A stretch of 64,000 nt of DNA from Homarus americanus (taxonomy: Eukaryota; Arthropoda; Malacostraca; Decapoda; Nephropidae). The stretch is from NCBI RefSeq assembly GCF_018991925.1, contig NW_024737042.1, forward strand, positions 19,964,795-20,028,794. Reading direction: 5' to 3'. The stretch's first letter is position 1, and every line of letters starts with the position of its first letter. Shown here in pieces: positions 41,506 through 54,221 of the stretch. Both the position numbers and the translations under genes were made by a program. The notes beneath the pieces are model-generated. The model was not told where the DNA came from, searched no databases, and saw only the letters and a list, made by a program, of their open reading frames with translations.

Positions 41506-42360
41506 CTATTCACTATCAAGATTCTTGCTGTGCCACTTCGTAGCAACACACGGTAACTGGGTGCCTCATGCGCCAAGGCTAGACCAGCAGGGGATCTCGG
41601 AGTAGCAGAGGGCCCCAGAGGGACGGCATGTGGACACGTCCTGTCGCCTACCAACCATTGCCCCGCTGCCTTGCGGATTAACCTTGGGAGGTATAAAGCT
41701 ACGGGAGTAAACCCTGAACGAAAAATCTGCGGTGGAGCCACGTATCAGGCAGACATGCTTACAAAGCTCCAACAAGACTCCAACAGCGGTATAGGCAGAA
41801 TAGATGACCTCCATGGAAACCCAACGACTACACCGGCGGACAAAAGCAATGCCTGATGTACAGGCTGCTAAGACGAAACCTAACAAACTGGGCTATCTGT
41901 CCATTGCAACTCTCCTTCTCCTCAGTCATTGCATCGCTTGCACCACTGGACCAGGAAAAGGAAGATCCAAGACGTGTGGTTGTAACTTGGGCTCCTGCCT
42001 CACCACATAAATCAACTCACATACAGCCATCATCCAGCTCATCATGCCTCTCATCATCATCAAAACCCCTATACCCCCAAAAGTCCTATGGCGACAGAAG
42101 AGTGGCGACAGGGACAGGCAGAGATGCCTGCCGGAAGTCTCCAGTCACAATTCTGCACATGGGCGGCACAGATAAGATCTAGGCAGCACTGCAATCTGGT
42201 CCTGTCTGTGCGACTGAGCAGCCCCTTAGATGAGCCACTCTGCTCACCCTACATAGGGAGGGAGCTGGAAAAAGTACCCTAAACGTAGCCTGCCTTAAAA
42301 ACGGACCTATCTGGGCAACCGCACACAGTAGGATCATCCTTATGCGGTCAAAAACACAAT
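41506..42360 (+). other. Region upstream of RTE-like RT, origin unclear
   Basis: GC-richer than its flanks, with several short plus-strand frames, none with a recognisable domain. By position it could be the decayed 5' part of the RTE-like LINE, but no endonuclease block (such as GDFN or SDH) is visible. Confidence 0.35.
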
Positions 42361-42801
42361 CAAAATTACAGATCCAAACATAAACAAACTATACAACCTC
42401 GTATGGTCGCTGCACCAACTCTCTTTTCCATTTTTTTGGCTGCCTTCATTACCCGTACCAGCGCCAATCTAGCGAGCAGGGTGGACATCGAGTACCGGAT
42501 GAAGGGTCTTCTCAAAATAAGACGAATCCAGGCAGGAACAAAGGTGTCGGCATCTTCCATTACTGAGCTTCAGTATGCAGACGACCTCACCCTTGTTCTT
42601 CACACTGAATGCGACCTACAGGAGATCTTGAACACCTGCGCAGATACGTATGCACACTTCGGCCTTGAGGTGAATGTACATAAAACTCAGATTCTCTTTC
42701 AGCCTCCCCTCCTCCACCATACAACCAGCTTAACGGTACTACCCTCTCTAATGTTACCCACCACCACGGACATCGATGAAGAGATTCAGCATCAGATTTG
42801 A
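42361..42801 (+). pseudogene. RTE-like LINE reverse transcriptase fragment
   Basis: The frame 42403-42801 reads APTLFSIFLAAFITRTSA, then the catalytic ITELQYADDLTLVLHTE (YADD near 42574) and CADTYAHFGLEVNVHKTQIL. The arrangement matches RTs of RTE-like LINEs (AP-x-LF, YADD, FGL-x-VN-x2-KT). Only the palm portion survives, and the frame ends at 42801. The C-terminal part of the same type of protein is found at 44165-44705. Confidence 0.8.
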
Positions 42802-44160
42802 TGTGCATCTCAAGGCTTTGGCAGAGTCTGAAAGCATGTCTTCAGCTGTAGGGAGCTGAGATTATCTACAAAGTTACACGTAGTTCGAGTAGTGGTCCTC
42901 CCCCGCAAGACATGGGTAAAGTCATGGGTTGCGTTAGGCTTACCCACGCAACCAATTCCAAAGTTTTTTTACTAGAGATAAGGCACCCGGCTAGGCATAA
43001 CTGGGACATATATTTTCCATGAGTGGTATGTTAGCCAGCCTTCAGGGGGTGGGGGGGGGAGCAGTGAGACAGTGTTGTACTGTTCATAGCCTCGCACCCA
43101 AAAACCTCATTTTAAGTAGTAACCCCTGGGCCATGGGTTAGTCAAGACGCCCACCTCCTCCCTCCTGAAGGGAGCGGGATACCACATGGAGTCCTCCACC
43201 GCCATTCCGTCCAAAGGACCGTCGTCGAAACGAGATTAAGCGTGTTAACCTAGGTTGTTATCCAGTGGAAATATCACGTGTGGATGCCTGGTTGCAACAA
43301 GGGCAATCCGGGCTGGCCTATCAAACCTACAGTAAATGGTTAATCAATTCACGCTTAGAGTTCTCCTGCACGACACCCGTCTTCAGTGACCGTGATTGAC
43401 ACGAGACTAAGCGTGTTAACCTAGGTTTGTATCCCCGTGGAAATATCAAGTGTGGAAGCCTAAGTGGTTAATTCAAGTCACGCTTACCAGTTCTCCTTGC
43501 TGCGACAACCGTCTACAGTGACTGTCAGTGACGCGAGACTATGTGTGGTAACCCAAGAGTACTCTTTTTGTTGTTATTGCCCGTGGAAAGAAGTTCTTGT
43601 GCGGAAGCCTGGTTGCAACAAAAGCACTCCAGTCTGGCAGTAAATGTATCACTTGAAGAATTATGGCTGTGTTAAGTCATACCCACAGTAGAGTAATCAC
43701 ATGTGTCCCAAGTTGAAAATTCTCTTTTAGAAGATTAATTTTATTACAGCGTGAACGTGAGTGACTCATATATCCATGCAAATTGTAAATCATTGTATGG
43801 AAGCTTGACAAATATATGTAAGTGCAATTATCTGCCCGTATCTGTGGTCCTGTCTTATTATTACTAAAGGTAATGACTGATTGGTTATGACAAAGTATAA
43901 CCAATAACTTAGATGGATGTTGGAAATTAATGGAATTCATTAAATCATCATTTATCATATATAAATCATGGAATGTCGAGTGGTGGAGTGAACTTCTATG
44001 AAGATACGCCATAATCTCCTGTAAGTAACCAGTGTGAAGGTATCGAATTCTACGGTAAGAAATACAAAACACAACATATTATAATCTTTTATATTATAAT
44101 CCACTCTTACACCACCACCAAAACCATGACAGGTCACATACAGGGGGCATATCAAGGCAC
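42802..44160. other. Non-coding interval inside the RTE-like LINE
   Basis: About 1.36 kb between RT and C-terminal remnant. The first part (to about 43200) has scattered short homopolymers. 43205-43650 is a degenerate repeat (listed separately). 43650-44160 is AT-rich. No protein is visible. Confidence 0.55.
43205..43650. repeat. Degenerate tandem repeat, unit about 160-175 bp
   Basis: Three diverged units, each with CGAGACTAAGCGTGTTAACC (or ACGAGATTAAGC, GCGAGACTATGTG), then CCGTGGAAATATCA and GTGTGGAAGCCT. Starts near 43225, 43400 and 43532. Confidence 0.75.
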
Positions 44161-44164
44161 TTGA

Positions 44165-44705
44165 AAATTTTCACCAACATAGTCTATGTTCCATCCTCCG
44201 AGTTCGCTGGGTAGACAAGAGAACAAATGCCAGTATTCATGCTGACATCAACTGTAGAAGCATCGAGGCTACCATTATCCATGAACAACTACGCTGGACT
44301 GGCCATGTTACCCGCATGAACGACAGTAAACTGCCAAGGCAACTACTTTATAGTCACACATCGAATAGTAAACGTAACGCTGGTGGGCAACTGAAAAGGT
44401 ATAAGGATAGTCTTAAGGCAAACCTGAAAATGTGCCAAATCGACCCCCTCACCTGGGAGACGATTACTCCACACCGTAATGCTTTGAGGATCACCACTCA
44501 AGATGTCAATACTTTCGAGCTAGCCCGACTGCATAACGAGGCAGACAAGCACCAACGCCGGAAAGACGCTGCTGCCTCCTCTCCCGCACTATATGTAGCC
44601 CCCTATATGTGCAACATCTTTGATCGACCCTGTCGGTCCCGTATCGGCCTCTTTAGTCACCTCAGAACTCACCAACCTAGCTGGATGATCGTCATACTCG
44701 ATTCC
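44165..44705 (+). pseudogene. RTE-like LINE ORF2 C-terminus
   Basis: The plus strand from 44175 reads LRVRWVDKRTNASIHADINC, then LRWTGHVTRMNDSKLPRQLL, then GGQLKRYKDSLKANLKMC and FDRPCRSRIGLFSHLRTHQ. This is the well-conserved end of RTE-like LINE proteins (RW-x2-HV-x-RM, KRYKD-x-LK) with a Cys/His finger at the close. The frame is open from about 44175 to the microsatellite. It fits the RT fragment at 42361 on the same strand. Confidence 0.82.
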
Positions 44706-44726
44706 GTTCCGAGTGACAGCAAAGTA

Positions 44727-44741
44727 ATAGTAGTAGTAGTA

Positions 44742-44790
<49 letters not shown>
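44727..44790. repeat. (AGT)n plus (GT)n microsatellite
   Basis: TAGTAGTAGTAGTAG followed by about 45 bases of GT, directly after the RTE-like ORF end. Confidence 0.96.
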
Positions 44791-44795
<5 letters not shown>

Positions 44796-45416
44796 ACTAT
44801 AACGCCTTGGTTGTCTTGGATATGTTTGAAGAAGTGAGAGAAGGACGGTGAAGCAAAGCAAAAGCATGAGAAGGGTGTGCTAGAGTTAATGTGAGCGTAG
44901 TCTGAGGTAGAGGTGAGAGGTAAAATAAAAAGGGTGAGATTAGATGGTGGTAACCGGTAAGGGATATTAAAGGTAAGGTGAAAGTAAAGTGAGGAACGGA
45001 TCGGAGATATTTGAGAAACATGAAAGGATTGATGACTGATGAGGCTGTGGTGAAGGATGATAGACGGAAGTAGAATCAGGAGAAGAGGATGCTAGATGGT
45101 GTAGAGGGGAAGTGGAACAGTATCAGTACTAGTAGGGTAGTGGTAGTAAATTGTGTGATAGAGCAGTTGCGTTTATCATCACATGACTCAACAGTCCACT
45201 TTATTATCCTAATGATTATTAAATGTTCATTCTTCATTTATCCTACATTCTGGATGCCTCAAGAATCTTATTACTCGTTTGCTTGATGATTAGAATTATG
45301 ATCAGTATGAGTAACCCGTCAGCAAGAAAGCCAGTTGATTGCCTAGTTCAGTCCACCACACTCATTGGTAGGTATTATTACCTAGCATTTCATTTGTTGA
45401 CAAAATTTCCTTATAG
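44791..45416. other. G/A-rich spacer, nothing recognised
   Basis: To about 45120 the plus strand is purine-rich with many GTGAG and AGGTA pieces; then AT-rich. No gene. Confidence 0.6.
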
Positions 45417-45421
45417 AAGAT

Positions 45422-47566
45422 TGTAAGGGAGGAAACGATCTTCCTGATCGTTACCGCTGCACACTCGCTCGTTTGCTGGTGCTACCAACACTTGGGGCGG
45501 TTGGACAGAGGTGAGAATGGCAGCGGCTACCTGTGTCACAGGCAGATCCTACTCAGCCGTGTGTGCAGCAGTAACTACCTTCCCCAGCTGTTCGTCAAAT
45601 TCTGGCTGTGTCCCCAGACCTTCACCTATCGACTGTCAATTCTCTGGACATCTACCACTACCCCCTACCACGACCGTCAGTTCATCTCCTCCGTCTGTGC
45701 CCGGTGTTCTCCTGCCATATTAAGACATCGGCCGCTGTCACTCGAGTTGAATGGACGCTTCCCCCTGAGTGTGGATCACTGTGTTCCAGAACCTTCCCCA
45801 GGGCCACTGTCGTAGGAAATATCTGTTCATTGTTTGATTCTATTGTTTGGTCCCTTTAATTGCCGACTCCCTTTTATTGTTTGATTCTATCAGTTGTTGA
45901 CTCCCATTAATTGTTTGATTCCATTAATTGTTTGATTCTATTAATTATTGACTCCCATTAATTGTTTGCTTCCCTTTAATTGTTTGCTTCCTTTAATTGT
46001 TTGCTTCCCTTAATTGTTTGACTCCATTAACTGTTTACTGCATTAATTGTTTGACTCCCGTAATTGTTACTTGATGTTTGTTGAGTGGTGTCAGAGTTTT
46101 GTGTTATATTTTTTATAGTAAAGAGATGTCAATCTCAAACGGTTGTTTGTTATTCATCAGAAAACCATGGTCCTTTATGAGGGCCTGTGTGTCCGTAACA
46201 ATTCCTTTTATTCTCATACTTATTACCATTGGTAGCGTGACGAGAGGAGGCTCGTGGGTTTATGTAATGATAGTATAAAGTAATAGGGAAGAAATAACGG
46301 TAAATACTGTAGGTAAATAATAGACACAATATACAAATACAAAATTTACTTAAACATCAATATGAAATTAGGAGAAAGAATATATATGTACCAACAGACG
46401 AAATCTAGTACTAGGCCCTCAGGCTCAACATGCTCACACCACTACTGGGTGGACATACTCAATAACACATAACTCTTATTGTCACTTAACACCATAAAGA
46501 CCAGGGCAACTGCCACTACAACACTCAGTCGTCAGGAGTGATACTCAAGCAACAGCCATGGGGTCCAGCCACCATGGAGTACTTTCCGACGAACTCTGAA
46601 GATCCCAGTGGATTAAATCCACCACACAAATAGCCCTACTGAGTTAGACACTCATCCACCAATGATGGGGGCTGGTAGTGGTGTGTGGCTTGGTGATCCG
46701 GGGTCACCTCGCAGGCCGAGCGTTAGGGCCAGACGAGCCAGCTATGGGGGCCATAGGTAGTCTGAAGTGTCTGACGGCCGGGTCTCACGAAGGTAACTGA
46801 TCCTACTGGACCTCGGACATCTCCCCAGACATAGTGGATATAACATCCACTCTACAGACACGGCCTAGGCTGCGTTAGGGACCTGTATGAATGAAGGGAC
46901 GGGCACTTACTAACAGTGACAACATCACATTTCAGGGGACGTTAAAGACGTAAATATGACTTCACTCAGAGCATATCAACTACGTTACTGTAACACCTGC
47001 ACAATCAACTATTAATTGGGTCAAATCACTTAAAGAAGGGCGAATTATAACACAGAGTGCAATGGCATACCTGTATGGATGAAGGGACGGGCACTTACTA
47101 ACGGTAGAAATGCCCGCGGCACCTTCACTCAAAATAGGTCAGGGAGTCCACCTACTTCTATTTCGATGAATTAATTTACTGTACACTCTGACGTTGAAAC
47201 TGAGACTATGAACTCGGTTTCATTCCCTACTATTATCTTCACTAACAATGCTCTGACTCCGCTATCAAAAGCAAAATTAAATTGATTACAAAGGGTTGGA
47301 TGGCAACAGGTCCCAACATACAGCGTCTGCTACGAAATCCGTGGATTATATTCAAAGTTCCCTTAAGACAAAGACGGGGGAAACAGAGAAAACGGGGGAC
47401 GTTTCCACTGGGGGACTCGGAAGGTTTTGTGGACGTTTGAGCGTAATATGAATCCTTAAGGTTTTCAGGTTAGCCATTATCACGATCATGACACCTTGAC
47501 TTTCCTTTATTAAGATCCTGATTAGTCTGGTAAGGGATTTCTATCCCTAAGTTCCAGGCCTTTACA
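45422..47566. mobile_element. Solo LTR S1, copy 2, interrupted by solo LTR S2
   Basis: Parts 45422-46177 and 47500-47566 together match the solo LTR at 32165-32901. The ends are TGTAAGG and CCTTTACA. Flanks AAGAT (45417-45421) and TAGAT (47567-47571) fit a 5-bp duplication with one change. The TTAATTGTTTGATTCC tandem block (about 45830-46070) is longer than in copy 1. 46178-47493 is a separate insertion. Confidence 0.82.
46178..47493. mobile_element. Probable solo LTR S2 inside S1
   Basis: 1316 bp, starting TGAGGGCC and ending ATCATGACA (TG..CA), flanked by CCTTTA (46172-46177) and CCTTGA (47494-47499). The uninterrupted S1 copy reads GGTCCTTGACTTT at this place, so the right flank is original and the left carries one change. 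No protein is encoded. A 36-base block (CCTGTATGAATGAAGGGACG...) occurs twice inside, near 46885 and 47070. Confidence 0.7.
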
Positions 47567-50500
47567 TAGATAAATTATTACAGGTATTTCTGAAATGTTT
47601 ATAATTTTCTGATGTGATCTCTATATCTGTGGGTTTATATTATTCCCCGATATGGTCTCTATATCTGAAGGTTTATATTATGCCACTGTTCAAAATGTAC
47701 TTATTAACACACACGTATCAGTGATATTATTTTAACGAATTAATATGGCATATGACTTATTTACTTTCTTGGGTTATTTTGAATCCTAGCATTGTTCTCG
47801 ATTCCACAGCTTGCGCTGATAGACTGTTCGATATGTCTACCACTCTGCAAGAAGAAGAATGACCTTACGTTCGTTCTATATGATAAAATGGCGAGCTTAA
47901 AGTTATATTCTTTGTGTTGATGGTGTGTATGAGATTTTGAATGTCTATGAGATCTGCCCTATTGTGTCTTATGTGAAAGTTGTCAGTTCTTTGGTCCTCA
48001 GTCGACTTGGATATTCGAGATAACATAGATTTAGAATTGTCTTACTCACTTTGTGTTGTACCTTTTCTCTGGATCCTAGATCTTTCTAGAGGTAGGGTTT
48101 CCATGCCTGTATACGGTAATCCAGACTGGGATATACAATAAGTGAGATTTATAAATTTAAAGGAGCATTTTCTTATTTCTCTATTCGAATTTACGCTTTA
48201 TAATGCCCAAATATCGGTTGGGTTTTTGTGCTGCTGCTCCCACTTGTTTTGTTGCCTTCAGTGATTGTATTTAAGAAGCAGGAATTTGTCAACTGCCTGT
48301 GCGAATAAAAACGAACCATTATTGAAATATGATTTTATAAGGAATGGCCCATAGAACGATATCCCCATACCTAATTCACATAACGGGAAGAAGGTCAGTG
48401 TCTTATCTGAGAGTTGTCAGTCCTAAGACCCTCAACCTATATGGATAATTGTGATGGCTTATATCAGGAATAATTCTAGTCTTCCTACATTGTATTTTTG
48501 GTAGTGAAGTATTGATATTATTATCAATAGAAAGTGTGATCCCTCAAGCTTGTGTACATTAAGGTAGTTTAATACAGTGTTCAACACTACACATATACTG
48601 ACGTCATAGTTAATTGATGATCACTGTAATATAAGATAATAGGATTTTACCCTTTAGAATTTTCTAACAAAAAGCGGTGAAGTTGATATTTGACACACTT
48701 ACCCATGAAGGATACTGTTTTTCAAATATTTTTTCAAAAGAAAATATATTGTGTTCTAAGGCTAACCATGATAAATATATTTTATGTGTATATTCAATCA
48801 TTCGAGAGTGACCATAATGGAGATTTTTTTTTTTACTAGAATAGCCCACCTGGCACTGGTCATCGACCCACAACGGGACCTAGGCAGCGAAAAAAAAAAT
48901 TATAATAAAAATAAATTAAAAAAATATAAAAAGAAAATGATTACCTGTATATTAATATACACCACGAAGATGCCAGATTTGAAGTGAGACAAATTGTATG
49001 AAGTAGGAAAACTGTTACGAGTGTCTGCCATAAGTTTCTATTCTGGGTATAAAAACATGTTGTTCGGATCAATGAGGTTAAAGAAGAATGTAGTGAAGCA
49101 GGCTATTGTATTTAGCGTTTGATTACTCGTCCATTTTAGTAATGTTCTCACGCAACAGATGACAGCACCATCGTTTATCTTATATGACATATCCCTGAGA
49201 AAATTTTTAATGTTAAATATAGAAATTATATTTAGTTTTTAGTAAACAGGAACTAGAGATATGTTATCCACAAATAAAATATTTGTAGGGTGAAATAAAT
49301 GAATGTATAAATATTTCGATATATAATCCCCTTCAACATTTAGCCTTCCCAAAGGAGCAACAGCGGTAAGTGTAATGAGGAAAATAAACGGTATTATTGC
49401 GTTTTGAACCACATTATTTTTATCTTATGTAGCATTCATATGAGGTAAGGTTAGGGCCTAACCCTACCTACCATTAGGACAAGGTTAGGTTTAGTTTAGC
49501 TAAGTAAATTACGTGGTCGAGAAATAGTTCCATAGCAGTTAGCTTGGTGGGAGGCAGCCCCAGTGAGTTAGCTTATTTAGAATGGTGTAGGATCATGATT
49601 TACGCCAGAAATGGGTATTATTAGAGCGTTTGCTCCTAATCACAGACCTTTGTGTGTGTGTTCTTTCATATTCTTGGCCCAAAATAGGGTGAATGGTATT
49701 ATTGCAGTTTTTCACAACCATAGAATCGAGAAAAAATTATTTGTGTAACATACTTAAAAGGCTATTATAAGAAACTTTTCTTCTATACCATTTTCGTCGC
49801 AAATGCATAAAAGCGTCAGAAATTAAATAATTTATTTACGTAAACACGGTTATAGTACTAAAAAAATAGTTTTTAATAACGTAATGATTTGGGGCCAAAC
49901 GCTCTATTTTTACAAAGCAATGAAGGTCAAAATCGTTTGATACCCATAAAAACACACAAAAATGTCCATGTTGAAAGAGGTGTGTGGTTGAAAATGCAAT
50001 TTTACCCGATAAAAATAACAATGCAAAACAATCCTTGCAATAGTTTAATTAAATTGATCTTTAATGACACCTTCCCTCCTTGCAGATGTGAAAAGTGATT
50101 ACAGGTTGCACAACTGTGTTTAAATAAGCCACTCTCAAAACTCAACATGAGTTTTGTTCTATGCAGCCAACACTTCATCCCGAATTCATTCAAACCACGC
50201 AGCTCTCCTACAAAACTGAAACATTTGAATGCTTACTTCATGTGCTAAGAAACAGTTGTGCTTGTGTTTGTCCGACACTTGCAATAAAAATAAATATTAG
50301 TATACTACTGTTTTTTAACTTAAATTCCATTATAATGTATTCCCCCCATACATTTGTTTTATGGTTTTGTAGTGCAAGCAAACTAATTTGTCAGTATAAA
50401 GGGGACACTAAGATTTTCAGCTTATGTACTTTGAATGATTGTGAACACAAAGGAGCCATTAGCAATAATGATAACTGAAAACACAACCATATGAATTGTT

Positions 50501-51540
50501 GTCCCACAAGTACAGTATATACCGGGTAAACAAGCAGGCGGGCGGGGTCGTGGGGTTTTTGTTTTATCTTTCTTTTCTTTCCTTATATTTATTTCATACT
50601 TCTTTCTTTTTTTCCATTAACTCTATCTAATAATTTTATTTCATATAGTTACTTCATAACCTCTGTCCTTTGGTAGCATGACGAAGGTTTGGGCCCATGG
50701 GTTCTGTAATTCTGGTATCAAGCTATTGGACAAGAATAAAGGTAGATACTGAGGGAAAATGATACCCCTAATATACTCTAAAAATGGTTTATTAATATGA
50801 AATTAAATTTGGTTAAAGATGTCATTAACATACAACTACAAGGATCAACTCCTTGGCTTTACTCATCTGCAATTCCAATTAGATACTCTAGCTCCTTACA
50901 TCATTACTGATTGTACATTTAAAAGAACACACCACATGACAAGCTTACATATGGTACCTTTACTGGAACTGTTGGTAGTACATATGGAGGATGCACTCAC
51001 AACATATAACACGTTATTGCTGGTACTACAATATTTATAGGTTCACTACTCAACATGGGATAACCATATTTCTGCTAATTATCCCCAATCATATACAACC
51101 ATAATATTTTGGTCCATATAACTGTAACTGTGAGGAATACACCAGGGTGTCACACTGGTGTCACCACAACAAACGTAGAGCGCTGTTAGGGTCCGGTCTG
51201 ACACACGGAGAGGGAGTTCGGGCCTAGTTCCCTGGGTGCGGACTCGCACAATTCAATCGTTATCCTTCAAGACAGCTAATTGGTCTGCAGCTACCAGTCC
51301 CGGGTAGCTGCTGGGTATTCAGCTAACACCCACTCTGTACCTGGAGATGCGTTGAGGAAGAGTCACGAGTGTGTCAAAATGGTCTAACTTCAACTATACA
51401 TATAACATACGTCTGGCAACGATATTTACGTTACTTTAATTATACTTGGCACACAATCATTTCACTATGTTAAAACATGAACACTGATATTCACAAAATT
51501 CAACTGAGTTAAACTGACTTTACAAAGCTGGGTGGGAAAC
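47567..51540. other. AT-rich region, no gene seen
   Basis: About 4 kb of AT-rich DNA without a convincing protein, RNA gene or terminal-repeat pair. About 50650-50830 shares short pieces with S2 (TTGGTAGCATGACGA against TTGGTAGCGTGACGA, and TAAATACTG-like blocks), so an old S2 relative may lie there. Short frames are all AT-rich noise. Confidence 0.55.
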
Positions 51541-51707
51541 AATTGTTCCTATACCTGGAGGTTGAGTCTTTCCTCGTGCATCTGTTTATATATGTAAGCA
51601 TCTGGCAACTCTGTGAGTTTGCGCAGGCATGCCAGAAGGCTAATCTCAGCCAAATTCCACAGAATTATATTCAACTCAGTCCCTGTATATTCAACTATGA
51701 CAATCAG

Positions 51708-52422
51708 TGTTACGACCGTGTCGTATTTTTCTATTTTTTTTGTTTTTTATATAACATGCTTCCATGTTGTTCCATATTATTCCTGTAATGATGTGTTATA
51801 TTTACTATTATATAATCTAGTCAGCTTACCCTGTGCTGTTAAGGTTTTAACTGTTATTATTTGTTCAAGCCCATCTTATTTCTTCATGTAGTATTGTAAC
51901 AAGCATTCTTTGTTTCTCTAACGACCATCTGCATCGTTAAACGACCCATGTTTCACCGGCTGGCCGCATTGGGGGGAAACGACCCCATATATAGTACTCC
52001 ACCTGTAGACAGAGTTCAGTCCAGTCCTCCTTGTCATTCAGTTCACGTTCTTTTGAGCGACACTTGTCACCTGTTACTTATAATTCATTTTATTTCTGTG
52101 TTGTTCCTGTCACCACCAATGTGGTATATCTATGTGAGTACCTATTTATGTCTCTTATGTGTCCATCAGTGTTTGCTTAGTTACATTTAGTTAATTTCAG
52201 TGTTGGTTATTTATATGTTTAGGCAGTGTTAACGTAATCCAATGCTTTATTTTTATTCTTTAGGTTTAAAACAGTTCTTTTGATGTTTCGATGTTTTAGT
52301 ATCATTTGTTGTAAAAGGAAGTCCGCGAATTATTTGTTGTGAAGCCTACGATATATATATTGTGTTAATATTTAATTTAATTAAATTCTTAAAGGTTTAC
52401 TTTATTTATTTTTATTCCCTTT
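51708..52422 (+). mobile_element. 5' LTR of outer Gmr1-like Gypsy, first part
   Basis: Starts TGTTACGACCGTGTCG and matches the 3' LTR at 62093-62800. It is interrupted at 52422 by the inner Gypsy and resumes at 59157-59230. The last five bases (CCTTT, 52418-52422) are the target duplication of the inner element. It contains a TATATAGTACTCC promoter-like stretch near 51987. The 3' LTR lacks about 60 bases present here. Confidence 0.9.
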
Positions 52423-53263
52423 TGTCACGTGCCTGAGCGCTCGGGAACTCGCATAGCGTGAGGCATATGTTCACGCCTACATTTCACACAAGCTATTAAC
52501 TTGTTAATTGTACTTATTATATTATTATTGTTCTTAGTTACTTAGGTTAATTGTATATTTATGTATGTTATTAAAATGCATCATTGTGTTACTCTGTTAA
52601 GTCAAATCAAGAGTAGTATTAATTAATTATATAAAATATCTAGCAAATGTCCTGGATCACGTGATATGAGACGCGCTCCTCCACAGCGTGGGCACGCTTC
52701 CCCAGTAGCGAAAAACCGTGGCATATGGTAGACGTGTCCATTCGTTCTCTAGCCTTGACCCTTGTCTAGTGCCTTGTCCAGTCTTCTGCAATGCCCTAGG
52801 GGTATCAGGTATTAGTGACACGTTTAGTTAGGCCTAGGAAGGGATCCTGGTGGTAAGGAATCTCCTGTTTGGTAGGAAATAACTATTTTGTAGGGATTGT
52901 TGTATGTATATATTTTGTATGTCTGTGTAATATAGTTATGTTAAGTAATATTCGTTTGGTCTAACTCCTTAACGGTGTATTTTCGCCCTTCCGGCATCAC
53001 TCTTATTTTAATATACGATCACTTATTCCCTTAAATTCTTGTTTGCTAGTCAGTACTCCCTTTAGAACATAAATTGAATTAATTAATTATCTTCCCTTTT
53101 GTGATTCACTTATTTCAACTTGTTCATACTTATTCAAGTACATTTAGTTGAGTAGGTTTTTTGTGGGGATAATTATTGCCGTGTTCCCTATTTGTTCCTT
53201 TATTTGTTAATAACTTGGGGTAGGTTTCACTCCCCAAGTATAAAGGGTAGTGGGATCGCGACA
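52423..53263 (+). mobile_element. 5' LTR of inner Gmr1-like Gypsy (copy 2)
   Basis: 841 bp, TGTCACGTGCC ... GCGACA. Its partner is 58318-59151 (834 bp), with about 20 substitutions plus small indels by eye. The same family as the LTR at 1229-2050. It is followed after two bases by TGGGGGCCTGTGTCCGGGA, the likely primer-binding site. Confidence 0.93.
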
Positions 53264-53567
53264 AGTGGGGGCCTGTGTCCGGGAGCTAACCACCATTGTT
53301 GTGTCATATCAAGTGTTGTTACTCGCCAGGTGTTGTTTCATCGCTAAGTATTTTTGGATGCAAGTTGCTGTGTTCACAGTGTTCATTTATATTGCTCCTG
53401 TTATTGCTTAAGCTACTGGTGAGTTAACCCTTATCTTGTGTACCAGGTGTTTGGTTAATCCCTTGCTGTGTTTCACAGTTGATTGCATTTTGATATTATT
53501 AATTAGCTAGCTAGTTAGCTTAGCTGCCACGGTTACTTTTTTTTCGCTACTCGATTTTGAGTTCAAC

Positions 53568-54221
53568 ATGTTTGACCTGGAAAGCTTTTTGGCTTCACCT
53601 TCAGCCGAAGTACTGAAGGGGCTTACTAAGGCAGAGTGGCAATCCCTCGCTGCTTATTATGAAGTAGAAGGCCGCTCTTCCATGAATAAGGCTAGGTTAG
53701 AAGAGGCTGTCCTCAACTACCTTATTGACAATGAAATCATAGCCCAACCGTCGGGAAATTCAGAGGAAATTGTTACACCAAGTAATTTGGCCTTACAAGT
53801 TGAACTCAAAAGACTCGAGGTGGAGCTGGAAACTCTCAAACAACGAGGTTTGGCTCAGGGTAGTAATACTTCAACATTCAGTGTAGACAAATGTCTCAAC
53901 AGTGTTCCTAAATTTAATGAGGAAGAACCAGACAAGTTCTTCTCTCTTTTTGAGAAAATTGCCCGACTTAACAAGTGGCCTGTTTCTCAATGGTCTCAAC
54001 TTATTTATAGATCTTTCACTGGTAAAGCATTAGATGTGTTTTCTGCCCTCTCTGAGGATCAATGTCGAGACTATGCCCTTGTTAAGTCCGCGGTTTTGAG
54101 CGCTTATAAACTTGTTCCTGAAGCCTACCGGCAACAGTTCCGTAACTGCCGGAAGACTGACAAACAAACCCTTGGTCGAGTTCTTCAGGCAGAAACAGGT
54201 CCTTTGTCGGAGGTGGATTGA
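53568..54221 (+). pseudogene. gag: Gag of inner Gmr1-like Gypsy, first part
   Basis: ATG at 53568, MFDLESFLASPSAEVLKGL. Residues 80-100 are a Leu/Glu-rich helix (LALQVELKRLEVELETLK); 110-205 are capsid-like (KFNEEEPDKFFSLFEKIARL, AYKLVPEAYRQQFR). Near 54165 this copy has one base more than copy 1 (ACAAACCCTTGG against ACAAACATTTG), so the frame leaves Gag and stops at 54221. Gag continues in the next frame. Confidence 0.88.

Noticed and set aside
41430..41741. Minus-strand frame ending in Thr-His repeats
   Set aside because: The repeat is the (GT)n microsatellite; the rest shows no domain.
49440..49510. GGTTAGGG / TTAGGTTTAG pieces resembling arthropod telomere repeats
   Set aside because: Only a few scattered, degenerate units; no array.
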